Source: Gallionellales bacterium GWA2_60_18
GTDB taxonomy: Bacteria; Pseudomonadota; Gammaproteobacteria; Burkholderiales; Gallionellaceae
Assembly: GCA_001801105.1 (NCBI GenBank)
Contig: MGWS01000033.1
Span: forward strand, 62,001-126,000
Reading direction: 5' to 3'
DNA length: 64,000 bases
Position numbers and translations under genes: made by a program. The notes under the pieces were generated by a model. It had not been told where the DNA came from, did not search any database, and saw only the letters and a list, made by a program, of their open reading frames with translations. Positions within the stretch are counted from its first letter, which is position 1. The number at the start of each line of letters is the position of its first letter. Of the stretch, positions 47,744 to 56,118 are shown one piece after another.

Positions 47744-49102
47744 TCAGTGACAAGCGCAAGTCGCCTGTGGCTCATGGCATGTCTCCCTTAAATGCTGCGT
47801 GTGGTGCTGCTGTTCCTGCTGCTCGATGAACAAATTGCCGATCTCGAAGATGAGCGCGCGCATCCCGCGGTAGCCCACGCTGAGCTTCGCCGCCGCGCCG
47901 AGCCGGTCGAAGGTGGGGATGCCGGCGCGGTAGAGTGGTATGCCCAGGCGTTCCGCAGCCTGGCGTCCGTGGGAATGCGTCACCAGCAGGTCGCAGTTCC
48001 CGGCGCGGTTCTCGAAATCTTCCAGATCGCCGATCACGACGTTCTCCAGCGGCAGCGTCTCCAGCACGCTGGACGCCGTCGGCGCCACTGCCACGTCCAC
48101 CGACGCGCCCATGTCGGTCAGGAACGAAGTCAGCTCCAGCAGCAGGTTCGGCTCGGCGGCGACTGCCACGCGCTTGCCGCCGAAATTGAAATGCCCGTCC
48201 AGCATGGCGTCCTGCAACTGGCTGCGCTGGCGGCGATAGCGCGCAGGTACCGGCTGGCCGCTGATCTGCGCCAAGGCATGCAACAAACGGTCCGTGGCGT
48301 CCAGCCCGGTGGTGCGCTCGAACATGATGCAGGGCACATCGCACTTCAGCCGCAATGTCTCGGCGGCGGCGCGCATCTGTTCGCCGAAAGCCAGCGTCAT
48401 GCACGAAGCGCCCATGCGCCGGATGTCTTCCACCTTCGTGCCGCCCAGCGTGTGCGGCAGGAAAGTCTCTGGCACATGGCCGTCGAGCGAGCCGGACAGG
48501 TCGGGCAGGATGATTGGGTTCAGCCCGAAGGCTTCCACCATGTCGCGCATCTCTTCGATATCCGCCGGGGTGAAGTGGCAGGGGGCGAGAATGTTGACCT
48601 GCGCTGCCGACCTCTGCGCCGCCGGTTGCGCCAGCCTGCCCACCATCGCGTTCACCGCCTTGCCCCAGCCGTCCTGGAACCCGCCCACGAAATCCGGCGT
48701 GGAGACATACACCACCTCCATGCCCGCAAATTCGGGATGGCGTTCGCGAATCAGTTTCAGGTAGCCGTCCACGTCGTCGCCCTTGGTTTCCGTCAGGCCG
48801 GTCGAGACGATGCCCACCAACGCCGGATTGGCGCGCTTGTGGATGTTGACCAGCGCCTGTTCGATGTTCTCCAGCCCGCCCAGAATGGTGGTCACCTCGT
48901 TCATGGCGGTGGTCTGGAGCGGGATGGTCTCGCGGAAGTGGCGCACGAACAGCACCAGCCCGAACGCGGTGCAACCCTGCGCGCCGTGCAGCAGCGGCAG
49001 GCAGCGGTCGATGCCGAGGAAAGCCAGCGCCGCGCCGATGGGCGCCGACATCTTGAGCGGGTTCACCGCGCAGGATTTCTTGATCTGCTCAACGGTCGCC
49101 AT
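47744..49102 (-). CDS. nifN: FeMo-co scaffold subunit NifN
   Basis: A 452-residue oxidoreductase component-1 family protein, the beta-like subunit of the NifEN scaffold. It has IDRCLPLLHGAQGCTAFGLVL, VSTGLTETKGDD and a C-terminal cysteine-rich end. The start overlaps nifE by 14 bp, so the two subunits are translationally linked. Confidence 0.95.
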   Translation of the reverse strand: MATVEQIKKSCAVNPLKMSAPIGAALAFLGIDRCLPLLHGAQGCTAFGLVLFVRHFRETIPLQTTAMNEVTTILGGLENIEQALVNIHKRANPALVGIVSTGLTETKGDDVDGYLKLIRERHPEFAGMEVVYVSTPDFVGGFQDGWGKAVNAMVGRLAQPAAQRSAAQVNILAPCHFTPADIEEMRDMVEAFGLNPIILPDLSGSLDGHVPETFLPHTLGGTKVEDIRRMGASCMTLAFGEQMRAAAETLRLKCDVPCIMFERTTGLDATDRLLHALAQISGQPVPARYRRQRSQLQDAMLDGHFNFGGKRVAVAAEPNLLLELTSFLTDMGASVDVAVAPTASSVLETLPLENVVIGDLEDFENRAGNCDLLVTHSHGRQAAERLGIPLYRAGIPTFDRLGAAAKLSVGYRGMRALIFEIGNLFIEQQEQQHHTQHLRETCHEPQATCACH

Positions 49103-50501
49103 GACATGCGCTCCCTTCTTCGCTCTCCCACGGCGCGGGCTTGCGCACCTGCTCCCAGATCGGCGAGCCCAGCGACTTGGCGATCTCTTCCACCATAGTC
49201 ACTATGCCGTCGTAGCCAGCGTAGGCGACGTGGCGTTCCTGATTCACTTCCACCCAGGGCATCTTCGCCTTCAGCGCCACGAACTGCGAACGCCCGCCGG
49301 AGAGCATGATGTCGGCCTGCGCGTCCTTGAGGATGCGGTACATCTCGCGCGGCGGCAGCTCGTCGAACATGTGTTGGTCGGTGCCCATGATCTCGGCGAT
49401 GCGCGCCTTGTCCTCGCCGGTGGATTTGCGCGTGCTGGTGCCGAAGATGTCCATGCCGATCTCCTTCAGCGCCGCGAGCATGGACCAGGACTTCACCCCG
49501 CCGGTGAAGATCAGCACGCGCTTGCCCGCAACCCGCGCCTTGTAGGGTTCCAGACGCGCCCAAACCTTGGCCTCTTCCTCGGCGATCAGCGCCTCGGTGC
49601 GCGGCAGCAGGTCTGCCGGAGCACCCTGCTGCACCAGCAAGCTTGCGATATTGCGCAGCGCGGCGGAGGTATCGGAGATGCCGAAGAAGGAGCCCTCGAA
49701 ATAGGGGATGTTCCAGCGCTCGTCCATCTTGCGCGCCACGTTGATCATCGCCTTGGAACACACCATCATGGCAGCCTTGGCGCGGTGCGCGGTGGCGATG
49801 TCGCGATAACACGCATCGCCGGTGATGCAGGCGCGGATGCGGATGCCCAGCCTGTCCAGCAGCGGCTTCACATTCCACAGATCGCCCGCCACGTTGAATT
49901 CGGCGATGATGTTGATGTCGCAGGGGCCGGCATCATCCGGCTCCTCGGTGCCGATCACATGCTCCAGCAGCGCCTCCCCCGCCAGCTTGGCGCCGAGGTT
50001 CTTGCTGCCGGTAAAGCCCGGCACGTTGATAGGCACCACCGGACGACCGAACTTCGCCTTCGCCGCCTTGCACACCGCGTCCAGATCGTCGCCGATCATC
50101 GCCGACACGCAGGTGGAATAAACAAACACCGCCGGCGGATCGTACTTCTCGACCACTTCGCGGATCGCCTTGTACAGGCGCTTCTCGCCGCCGTAGATCA
50201 CGTCGAACTCGTTCATGTCCGTGGTGAAGCCGGTGCGGTACAAGTTCGAGCCGGACGAGAACGAGTGTCTGCTATCCCACGAATTGCCCTCGCAAGCGAT
50301 AGGCCCATGCACGATGTGCGCGACATCAACGATAGGCTGCAGCGCGATCTTGGCGCCGTCGAAGGCACAACCCCCCGCCCCCGCGCCCGGCGTGAGCTGC
50401 TTGCCGCAACCCTTCTTGCGCTCGCCCGCCGACTTCGCCTGATTCTTCTCACAGGCCGGCTCGCTGGTCACGATTTCAATTTGTTTCTTGAGCGCGCTCA
50501 T
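49089..50501 (-). CDS. nifE: FeMo-co scaffold subunit NifE
   Basis: A 470-residue alpha-like subunit of NifEN on which FeMo-co is completed. Cluster cysteines include GGCAFDGAKIAL, GPIACEGNSWDS and STCVSAMIGDD. First gene of the nifENX-DUF269-DUF683-fdxB-nifQ operon. It is separated from nifHDK by an inserted defence island. Confidence 0.96.
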   Translation of the reverse strand: MSALKKQIEIVTSEPACEKNQAKSAGERKKGCGKQLTPGAGAGGCAFDGAKIALQPIVDVAHIVHGPIACEGNSWDSRHSFSSGSNLYRTGFTTDMNEFDVIYGGEKRLYKAIREVVEKYDPPAVFVYSTCVSAMIGDDLDAVCKAAKAKFGRPVVPINVPGFTGSKNLGAKLAGEALLEHVIGTEEPDDAGPCDINIIAEFNVAGDLWNVKPLLDRLGIRIRACITGDACYRDIATAHRAKAAMMVCSKAMINVARKMDERWNIPYFEGSFFGISDTSAALRNIASLLVQQGAPADLLPRTEALIAEEEAKVWARLEPYKARVAGKRVLIFTGGVKSWSMLAALKEIGMDIFGTSTRKSTGEDKARIAEIMGTDQHMFDELPPREMYRILKDAQADIMLSGGRSQFVALKAKMPWVEVNQERHVAYAGYDGIVTMVEEIAKSLGSPIWEQVRKPAPWESEEGSACHGDR

Positions 50502-50502
50502 T

Positions 50503-50518
50503 TGTCGGGTTTGCTACA
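50503..50518. promoter_or_regulatory. TGT-N10-ACA site in the nifE leader
   Basis: TGTCGGGTTTGCTACA fits the NifA consensus but lies downstream of the predicted promoter, directly before the nifE ATG. It could be a functional displaced site or chance. Confidence 0.4.
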
Positions 50519-50554
50519 AAGTGGTCACCCGAAACCGGGTACAAGCTCTATTGA

Positions 50555-50569
50555 GCAGGTTTGATGCCA
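50555..50569 (-). promoter_or_regulatory. sigma-54 promoter of the nifE operon
   Basis: Minus-strand TGGCATCAAACCTGC keeps TGG-N10-GC with good -24 and -12 elements. The start is expected near 50543, giving a leader of about 42 nt. Confidence 0.6.
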
Positions 50570-50584
50570 GATAAATACCGGACA

Positions 50585-50610
50585 AGAAAAAACCCGCCGG
50601 TGGGCGGGTT
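50585..50610 (-). terminator. terminator of the R-M genes
   Basis: Stem AACCCGCC/GGCGGGTT with a short loop and a T run on the minus strand. It insulates nifE from read-through out of the methyltransferase operon. Confidence 0.8.
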
Positions 50611-50699
50611 GGGGGCTTTTCAGCGAATGGGGAAGCTTGGTTTAACGTTTGAATTCACTGGCACTATGTACGCAGCTACTTGCCTAGCATCAGCATCCG

Positions 50700-50774
50700 C
50701 TAGGGAGACGCTTATTTGTTGTGTACTGGATGCCCGCCTACGCGGGCATGACGAACAATTCAGCGTTTCCCTAG
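50700..50774. repeat. 75-bp MITE-like repeat after the methyltransferase gene
   Basis: Ends CTAGGGAGACGCT and complement with one mismatch, enclosing a hairpin GATGCCCGC/GCGGGCATG. A noncoding spacer at the border of the inserted island; bases 50611-50699 show nothing further. Confidence 0.65.
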
Positions 50775-50783
50775 AACACCAAA

Positions 50784-51419
50784 TTATGAGGTTTGAAGAA
50801 CAACATGAGACTGTGAATGATTGGAATAAGTAGGCCAATTGGGGGAATAGTCCTCAGCTTGATTGCCCCATGTCGTCCAGCCTTCGCGCGGGCCTCGACC
50901 GAAAAGTTCGAGATATGGGCCAGGACTGCACGCTTCGATGATTCCATATTGCTCATCTGGTTTGCGCGAGTGTTCGCGCTTCATTGATCGAATGATATTG
51001 ACCTGACTTCTTCCGGGGGCAAGGGTTCGGACATTCTTTCCCCGCACACCGAACAAAATGATCTCAGTGGTGTTGCGGAAGTAAAAACCAACCCCACGCC
51101 CATCCGGGCCGCCATCCTTGCGCACCTTGTGCCAGATGAGATTAGCTTTGTATTGAAATCCCCACGCTGCCAGCACCTTCAAGCCTTCTGGCAACAGAGC
51201 ATTGGGAACCCAAAGGTAAAGATGGGCGGTGTCGGCGCAGACGCTGGCGACAGGAAGCGCGCAAATATCCTCAAGTACCATAGTGCTGTAGCGATTCAGG
51301 CGTTTGTGCTCTGGCGCAACCTTTCCGGTTTTGTTCTGGAACTGCCATGGCGGATCAGCCAATACAGTGGCAAACCGTTCACCTTTAGTTTTTTTCAGCA
51401 GGTCTTGTGATGGTGTCAT
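50784..51419 (-). CDS. MT-A70-family DNA adenine methyltransferase
   Basis: A 211-residue methyltransferase with DPPW (residues 22-25), the catalytic motif of N6-adenine methylation, and downstream LYLWVPNALLPEGLKV and EIILFGVRGK typical of MT-A70. It overlaps the preceding nuclease gene by 4 bp (ATGA). Together they look like a type II restriction-modification pair with the methylase protecting host sites. Its AT-richer codons differ from the nif genes, suggesting transfer. Confidence 0.85.
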   Translation of the reverse strand: MTPSQDLLKKTKGERFATVLADPPWQFQNKTGKVAPEHKRLNRYSTMVLEDICALPVASVCADTAHLYLWVPNALLPEGLKVLAAWGFQYKANLIWHKVRKDGGPDGRGVGFYFRNTTEIILFGVRGKNVRTLAPGRSQVNIIRSMKREHSRKPDEQYGIIEACSPGPYLELFGRGPREGWTTWGNQAEDYSPNWPTYSNHSQSHVVLQTS

Positions 51420-52054
51420 TGCGGCCAGTCCTTAATCAGTTTTTGCGTGATACCAAGTACCAGCACCGGGCAACCGCCATTTCTACCAGCTTTCATGCGA
51501 TAAAGCAGCTTTCCCATCCATGTCGTGCTCGCGCCGTACTTCGGCATGATCTTGAGGCTTTTGAAAACCTCATTGAGGTCTTCACTACGCGTCAGCAAAA
51601 CAGCGGCGCTGATGACTCCAGCCTCATGGAATGCTCGAAAGGCGTACAGGTCGCGGTCAAATGTCTGGTCTTTGCTGTTCCATTCCAGATCAAAGGCGAC
51701 ACGATTTTTCACGAAGTCCACCTTGTGCCCATCCATGAAGTCGTCAAGGCGGGTTTCTGTAAGCTCCTTACCGGCATCAGTGTGTGTTTCGATGGTGACA
51801 ACGAGATCACCGCGAATGCGTGTTTCAAACCAGCGTAGCGGGCGAAGCAAGGATGCTAGACGCTTCGGTATCTGCGATTCATTGCCGCCCTTGGCAAGAA
51901 TGTCGGCGGTTGTGATACGAAACTGCCCAAGTGCGCCAATCAGCTCTGCGAACTCTTCCGGGCAACCCGTAGCGAGAACCTCTGCCGCATGACGGTAGTT
52001 GTGAACCTCGTAGAGGTCAAGAAAGTCAGCAGGAAGGTAGTCAGTCAGCGGCAT
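51416..52054 (-). CDS. BglII/BstYI-like type II restriction endonuclease
   Basis: A 212-residue protein whose central segment (about 113-130, FVKNRVAFDLEWNSKDQ) carries acidic and lysine residues of a PD-(D/E)xK-type nuclease. The following AFHEAGVISAAVLLTR and the end resemble the BglII/BstYI family. Pairing with an adjacent overlapping adenine methyltransferase supports it. The recognition site is not visible; an RGATCY-type target is only a family expectation. Confidence 0.7.
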   Translation of the reverse strand: MPLTDYLPADFLDLYEVHNYRHAAEVLATGCPEEFAELIGALGQFRITTADILAKGGNESQIPKRLASLLRPLRWFETRIRGDLVVTIETHTDAGKELTETRLDDFMDGHKVDFVKNRVAFDLEWNSKDQTFDRDLYAFRAFHEAGVISAAVLLTRSEDLNEVFKSLKIMPKYGASTTWMGKLLYRMKAGRNGGCPVLVLGITQKLIKDWPQ

Positions 52055-52178
52055 CGGTGAAGGATACCTTTCTATGGCTGAATCGGCAACGTGATAAAGT
52101 CAACAAAGGGCACCGAAGTTGATTTTCTTCACTCATGACACCTTCCTTCAAAAGCAACTCGACGCCGCACCTTTTATC

Positions 52179-52964
52179 TTAGAACAGAGGAGCCGCCTTC
52201 ATTTGGGACCACACAAGCCTCGAACCAAGTGACGGTTCAACAACGTCCACGATTGTCTGGACTGCATCGAAGAAATATTCAGGCGCATACGGATCCACGT
52301 ACACAAGTTCAACTTTTGTGGATGAATCCCAGGGAATTGCAACCGATTCGGGGGGCGCTTCGGCGGATGGAGCACGAAACGTCGATGGCGAACTAACTAG
52401 TCTGACTTCCCGCTCATGTGCAAATGCGAGACGTTTATGCATTACCGGATGAAAAGCGTTTGCGTCGGGGAACCACTCTCGCTCGTAGTCGATATACTTA
52501 ACGCAACCGATATAGACCTCGGACTCCTTTTCGATAGCACTCACCAGATGTTCGTATGTTGTCTGGATGGCAATCCCATTTCCATGTCCGCAGTACAACC
52601 TCCACATCGCCTCTGATTCCTGTTCATTGGCGTGCCAGCAACAAACGTAAGTGGTAGCTTGATTCTGCCGATATCTATTGGATAGATCATCCCATCCGTC
52701 TTTTGACCCGTGCTGCCGGAGAAATAAATCAATCCCCTCGATCGTTTTCGCGGTGAGTGAACCTTCGTAGGGGTCGGCCAGTCTGTCGAGGCGAGACATA
52801 AATAATCGTTTCTCTTTCAGTAGCCAGACAAACTTGGCGATATCCATGTACCGCCACACTTTCATGCGAAGGTTAGTGGGTTGAGAGAAACACGGATGAC
52901 TCAGGCGTTGCTCAAGTCTATGCGATTCTGGAATGATCTCAGTCACGGGGTTCTTTATGGTCAC
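52179..52964 (-). CDS. DUF2971 protein in the defence island
   Basis: About 261 residues, DUF2971 family (WRYMDIAKFVWLL, RLDRLADPYEGS, CCWHANEQESEAMWRLY). No membrane segment. Such proteins are frequent in defence islands, with unknown activity. The GTG at 52964 has no ribosome site; an ATG at 52865 (MKVWRYMDI) is a possible shorter start. It lies 124 bp upstream of the restriction genes in the same direction. Confidence 0.75.
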   Translation of the reverse strand: MTIKNPVTEIIPESHRLEQRLSHPCFSQPTNLRMKVWRYMDIAKFVWLLKEKRLFMSRLDRLADPYEGSLTAKTIEGIDLFLRQHGSKDGWDDLSNRYRQNQATTYVCCWHANEQESEAMWRLYCGHGNGIAIQTTYEHLVSAIEKESEVYIGCVKYIDYEREWFPDANAFHPVMHKRLAFAHEREVRLVSSPSTFRAPSAEAPPESVAIPWDSSTKVELVYVDPYAPEYFFDAVQTIVDVVEPSLGSRLVWSQMKAAPLF

Positions 52965-53117
52965 AGCGCGAACAAAACAGTAAACGGCTCAAACTCGAAT
53001 TACGTTCCAACCTCCCGCCACAAGGGAGCACCTTCCCTGCAACTGATTTCGTTGGGCGTCAGGTAAACCTCTTGAAAAAACGCTCCAGAGTGCGGTGGAT
53101 TGTGCATAGCCATCCCT

Positions 53118-53159
53118 CAAAAACAACGACACCTTGGTCTTTTTTGCCACAAGGTGTCA
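53118..53159 (-). terminator. terminator overlapping the antitoxin stop
   Basis: Nine-bp stem GACACCTTG/CAAGGTGTC with a 13-nt loop and a T-rich tail on the minus strand. The stem covers the TGA of the antitoxin gene. The rest of the gap down to 52965 shows nothing recognisable. Confidence 0.6.
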
Positions 53160-53462
53160 TGCATGCGCAGGTTGCGCCACCAACTTTACGCCCAGCGCCG
53201 TGCAGACACGGCTGATCGTGTCGAAGCGCGGTTGCGCGTTGGGTCGAAGCGCTTTATACAGCGCTTCGCGGGTAATTCCGGATGCCTTTGCGATCTCGCT
53301 CATGCCCCGCGCGCGGGCAATGTCACCCAAGGCCGCGGCCAGCAGAGACGGGTCGTTATCTTCCAGAATAACAGTCAGGTACTCGGCAATCGCCTGCTCA
53401 CTATCGAGATACTCGGCAGCATCAAAGTCAGGCAAGTCGGCAATGCGGATTTTTTTGGCCAT
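53157..53462 (-). CDS. HigA-like antitoxin of a TA module (orphan)
   Basis: A 101-residue XRE-type protein of the addiction-module antidote family. An N-terminal part of conserved shape (DFDAAEYLDSEQAIAEYL) precedes an HTH (about 45-95, GMSEIAKASGITREALYKAL). It usually follows a RelE/HigB-like toxin gene, but here only a C-terminal toxin remnant lies upstream. It may still act as a regulator or as an anti-addiction protein. Confidence 0.82.
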   Translation of the reverse strand: MAKKIRIADLPDFDAAEYLDSEQAIAEYLTVILEDNDPSLLAAALGDIARARGMSEIAKASGITREALYKALRPNAQPRFDTISRVCTALGVKLVAQPAHA

Positions 53463-53465
53463 GGT

Positions 53466-53519
53466 TTATTCCACGATTCTCGCCGCAAGTTTCACGGCCT
53501 TGGCAATATCGGCAGTCAT
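53466..53519 (-). pseudogene. remnant of a HigB/RelE-like toxin gene
   Basis: The 17 codons ending 4 bp before the antitoxin (MTADIAKAVKLAARIVE) resemble the C-terminal helix of HigB-type toxins, which normally precede this antitoxin. Upstream sequence in the same frame does not continue the toxin fold, so the gene appears truncated. Confidence 0.4.
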
Positions 53520-53714
53520 TGAATTCGTCGGTTCACTTGATCGAGAACATGTGCAAATCGTAGTCGAACGATTACACAAAGTCAATGCCACGAATTGAGC
53601 TATCGATCCGGCGCAAACTTTTTTCCATGTCTGCCCGAGCCACTGATTTAATGACACCCACGCTCATGAGCTGTTCACTCAAGTATTATGGCTGTCATTC
53701 AAACGGAGGAACGC

Positions 53715-54035
53715 ATGAAAATACTGCTCTGGGCCGAAGACCTGATGACCAAGACCCGCCTGCAATCCGCGTGGAAAGCTGCCGGTGCTGCCGTGCTGCC
53801 GAAAAACAGCGAGGAGATGCCGGAACTGATCGTGATGGACCTCACCGCCCGTGATGCAGTCGCCCACATCGAGCGGCTGCGCGCCAAGCATCCCGCTACC
53901 GACATTCTGGCCTTCGGCCCCCATGTGGATGCGGAAGGTTTCAATGCCGCCAAGGCTGCCGGTGCCACGGAGCTGGTTTCGCGCGGCTCGGTGCTGGACA
54001 AGGTGTTGGGGCGGCTGCAAAGAGCAGCCGCGTAA
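53715..54035 (+). CDS. stand-alone degenerate receiver-like protein
   Basis: A 106-residue CheY-like fold. It begins MKILLWAEDL, has an aspartate in LIVMDLTARD (D42) at the end of beta-3, and ends with AGATELVSRGS where a conserved lysine would be expected but arginine is present. No output domain. Preceded by GGAGG. It is the only plus-strand gene between the defence island and nifK, so it is likely transcribed alone. Partner unknown. Confidence 0.6.
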   Translation: MKILLWAEDLMTKTRLQSAWKAAGAAVLPKNSEEMPELIVMDLTARDAVAHIERLRAKHPATDILAFGPHVDAEGFNAAKAAGATELVSRGSVLDKVLGRLQRAAA

Positions 54036-54081
54036 AAAAAGCTAGTCCGTCAGGCGAGCCTTCTGCCAAACTGAAAACGTC

Positions 54082-54429
54082 TCAAAACTTCACGACGATG
54101 TCCTCATCCAGCACCATGTACTGGCAGGCGAGCCGATACTTGGAAGCCAGGTCGTTGAGCTCCATGTTCGCCAGCTCTTCCTTGGTGATTTTGCCGTTCA
54201 GCACGAGGATGGTCTTTTCCTTTTCCGTGAGATGGACGCCCATGGTCTTGTGCTTGGTGAGCGGCATCACTTCGACGATGCAGGAGCCGCATTCGCCGTT
54301 CTCGCATTCGTGATGCAGGGGAACCTTGTGTTCCTTGGCCACGGCCAGAAGAGTGTGACGGTCGCCCGCTTTGGCATAGACGGTCACGTCCTTCTTCATG
54401 GCCGGGGATGAAAATGTGATGTTGGGCAT
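54082..54429 (-). CDS. nif-associated 2Fe-2S ferredoxin
   Basis: A 115-residue plant-type-like ferredoxin with CENGECGSC and a fourth cysteine in RLACQYM. Such genes follow nifK in several diazotrophs and may donate electrons to NifH or protect nitrogenase. It is about 107 bp downstream of nifK, across two hairpins. Confidence 0.88.
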   Translation of the reverse strand: MPNITFSSPAMKKDVTVYAKAGDRHTLLAVAKEHKVPLHHECENGECGSCIVEVMPLTKHKTMGVHLTEKEKTILVLNGKITKEELANMELNDLASKYRLACQYMVLDEDIVVKF

Positions 54430-54449
54430 GGTGATTCCAGTAGAGATTA

Positions 54450-54477
54450 GTAGGGGCGATTCATGAATCGCCCCTAC
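54450..54477. repeat. perfect palindrome between nifK and the 2Fe-2S ferredoxin
   Basis: A 28-bp perfect palindrome (14-base arms starting GTAGGGGCGATTCA). It may be a REP unit or an RNA stability element. Noncoding. Confidence 0.6.
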
Positions 54478-54495
54478 GGGGGTCAGTGAATGGTG

Positions 54496-54523
54496 GGAGC
54501 AAGAGCCTTGCGACTCTTGCTCC
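54496..54523. repeat. hairpin directly after nifK
   Basis: Ten-bp stem GGAGCAAGAG/CTCTTGCTCC, 14 bp past the nifK stop, without a clear T run. It probably stabilises the nifHDK message or attenuates reading into the ferredoxin gene. Confidence 0.5.
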
Positions 54524-54536
54524 TTGGGCCTGCTGA

Positions 54537-56060
54537 TTACCTTACGAGATCAAAGCTGGACGTATCCTTGCTCTGTACATCCAGCGTGTCGAATATCTTG
54601 TCGAGCATTTTTACCAGCACTATCAATCCGCCCTGATAGCCCCAGGTGGGGAAGCGATGGTGATGATGCCTGTCGAAGATCGGGAAGCCGATGCGCATCA
54701 GCGGAGTGCCGGTGTCGCGTTCCAGATACTTGCCGTGGCTGTTGCCCACCAGGAAGTCCACTGGCTCGGTGAACAGCAGCGAGCGCATGTGCCACAGGTC
54801 CTTGCTGCCCCAGACTTTGCCGCCGGCACCGAAGGGGTTGGCTGCCAGCAGGGCCGTGGTCTTTTCGACAAACCCCTTGGGTGCATGGCTGCACATGACA
54901 TGCACCGGTTCAGCCCCCAGCTCCATCAGAAATTCGGTCATGCCCAGCACCAGGTCGGCGTCGCCGAAGATGGCGAACTTCTTGGCGTGGAAATAGGCCT
55001 GCGAGTCGGCCATGGCATCCACCAGACGGCCGCGCTCAATTTCCAGTTCCTTCGGGATAGGCTTGCCGGTCAGGCGCGACACTTCCATCACGAATTTGTC
55101 GGTGGCCGCGATGCCCACCGGGTAGTGCAGGGTGACGACTTCCTGCCCCTTGGAAGTGATGTAAGCCTCCGTCTTTTCGCTGCAATGGCCTTGCATCAGG
55201 ATGGTGGCCTTGGCATTTAAACCCTTGCTCACGGCTTCCTGTGTGGTGCCGCCGGCATACATGCGGAATTCACCGTCGGCGGGGGTATCGAACACCTCGG
55301 AGTTGTCACCGATGAACTGGTACTCCACGCCCATCAGGTCGAGCATGCGCTTGATCTCGCGGTTGTTGCCGACACAGTAGGGATCGAAGCCGCCGATGAT
55401 GTTGATGCTGGCATCGGGCTTGCGCTCCTTGCCTTCCCAGAAGCAGGTCAGCACGCCCTTGATCATCGCGTCGTAGCCGGTGATGTGGCTGCCAACGAAG
55501 GACGGGGTGTGCGCGAACGGCACGTTAAAGTCTTCCGGAACGGAACCTTTTTGCTTGGCGGTCTTGATGAACGCATCCAGATCGTCGCCGATCACCTCGG
55601 CCATGCAGGTGGTGGAGACCGCGATCATCTTCGGCTTGTACAGCGCATAGCTGTTGGCCAGCCCGTCTACCATGTTGGTCAGTCCGCCGAACACGGCCGC
55701 GTCTTCGGTCATGGAATCGGACACCGCCGAGCATGGCTCCTTGAAGTGGCGGTTGAAGTGCGAGCGGAAGTACGCCACGCAACCCTGCGAGCCGTGCACA
55801 TAGGGCAGGCAGCCGTCGAAACCGGCGGCGGCGAACACCGCGCCCAGCGGCTGGCAGGCCTTGGCCGGATTGACGGTCAGCGCTTCACGCTTGAAATTGA
55901 TCTCGCGATATTCGGTGGTCTTGGTCCACTCGGCGATCTTTGCCACCTCCTCGCAGGATGAACCGTTCTCCCATTGTTTCTTGCTCTCGAAGATCTCGGT
56001 GTATTCGGGTTGTTTGAACAACTCGGTGTGATCGACGATCTTTTCAGTTACTTGTGCCAT
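54537..56060 (-). CDS. nifK: nitrogenase MoFe protein beta chain
   Basis: A 507-residue beta subunit sharing the P-cluster with NifD. P-cluster cysteines lie in [20 protein letters not shown] and [13 protein letters not shown]. Start MAQVTEKI at 56060 with an AAGGAG site, 58 bp after nifD. Length is usual. Confidence 0.97.
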   Translation of the reverse strand: MAQVTEKIVDHTELFKQPEYTEIFESKKQWENGSSCEEVAKIAEWTKTTEYREINFKREALTVNPAKACQPLGAVFAAAGFDGCLPYVHGSQGCVAYFRSHFNRHFKEPCSAVSDSMTEDAAVFGGLTNMVDGLANSYALYKPKMIAVSTTCMAEVIGDDLDAFIKTAKQKGSVPEDFNVPFAHTPSFVGSHITGYDAMIKGVLTCFWEGKERKPDASINIIGGFDPYCVGNNREIKRMLDLMGVEYQFIGDNSEVFDTPADGEFRMYAGGTTQEAVSKGLNAKATILMQGHCSEKTEAYITSKGQEVVTLHYPVGIAATDKFVMEVSRLTGKPIPKELEIERGRLVDAMADSQAYFHAKKFAIFGDADLVLGMTEFLMELGAEPVHVMCSHAPKGFVEKTTALLAANPFGAGGKVWGSKDLWHMRSLLFTEPVDFLVGNSHGKYLERDTGTPLMRIGFPIFDRHHHHRFPTWGYQGGLIVLVKMLDKIFDTLDVQSKDTSSFDLVR

Positions 56061-56118
56061 TTCTATTCTCCTTGAGGGCGGACAGGGCAACTTGCCTGCA
56101 CCGCCCAGTGGGTTGCAA

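Noticed and set aside
53520..53598. Plus-strand frame ending EFVGSLDREHVQIVVERLH, reminiscent of a MazF-like tail
   Set aside because: Too short and not continuous with a toxin fold; similarity could be accidental.
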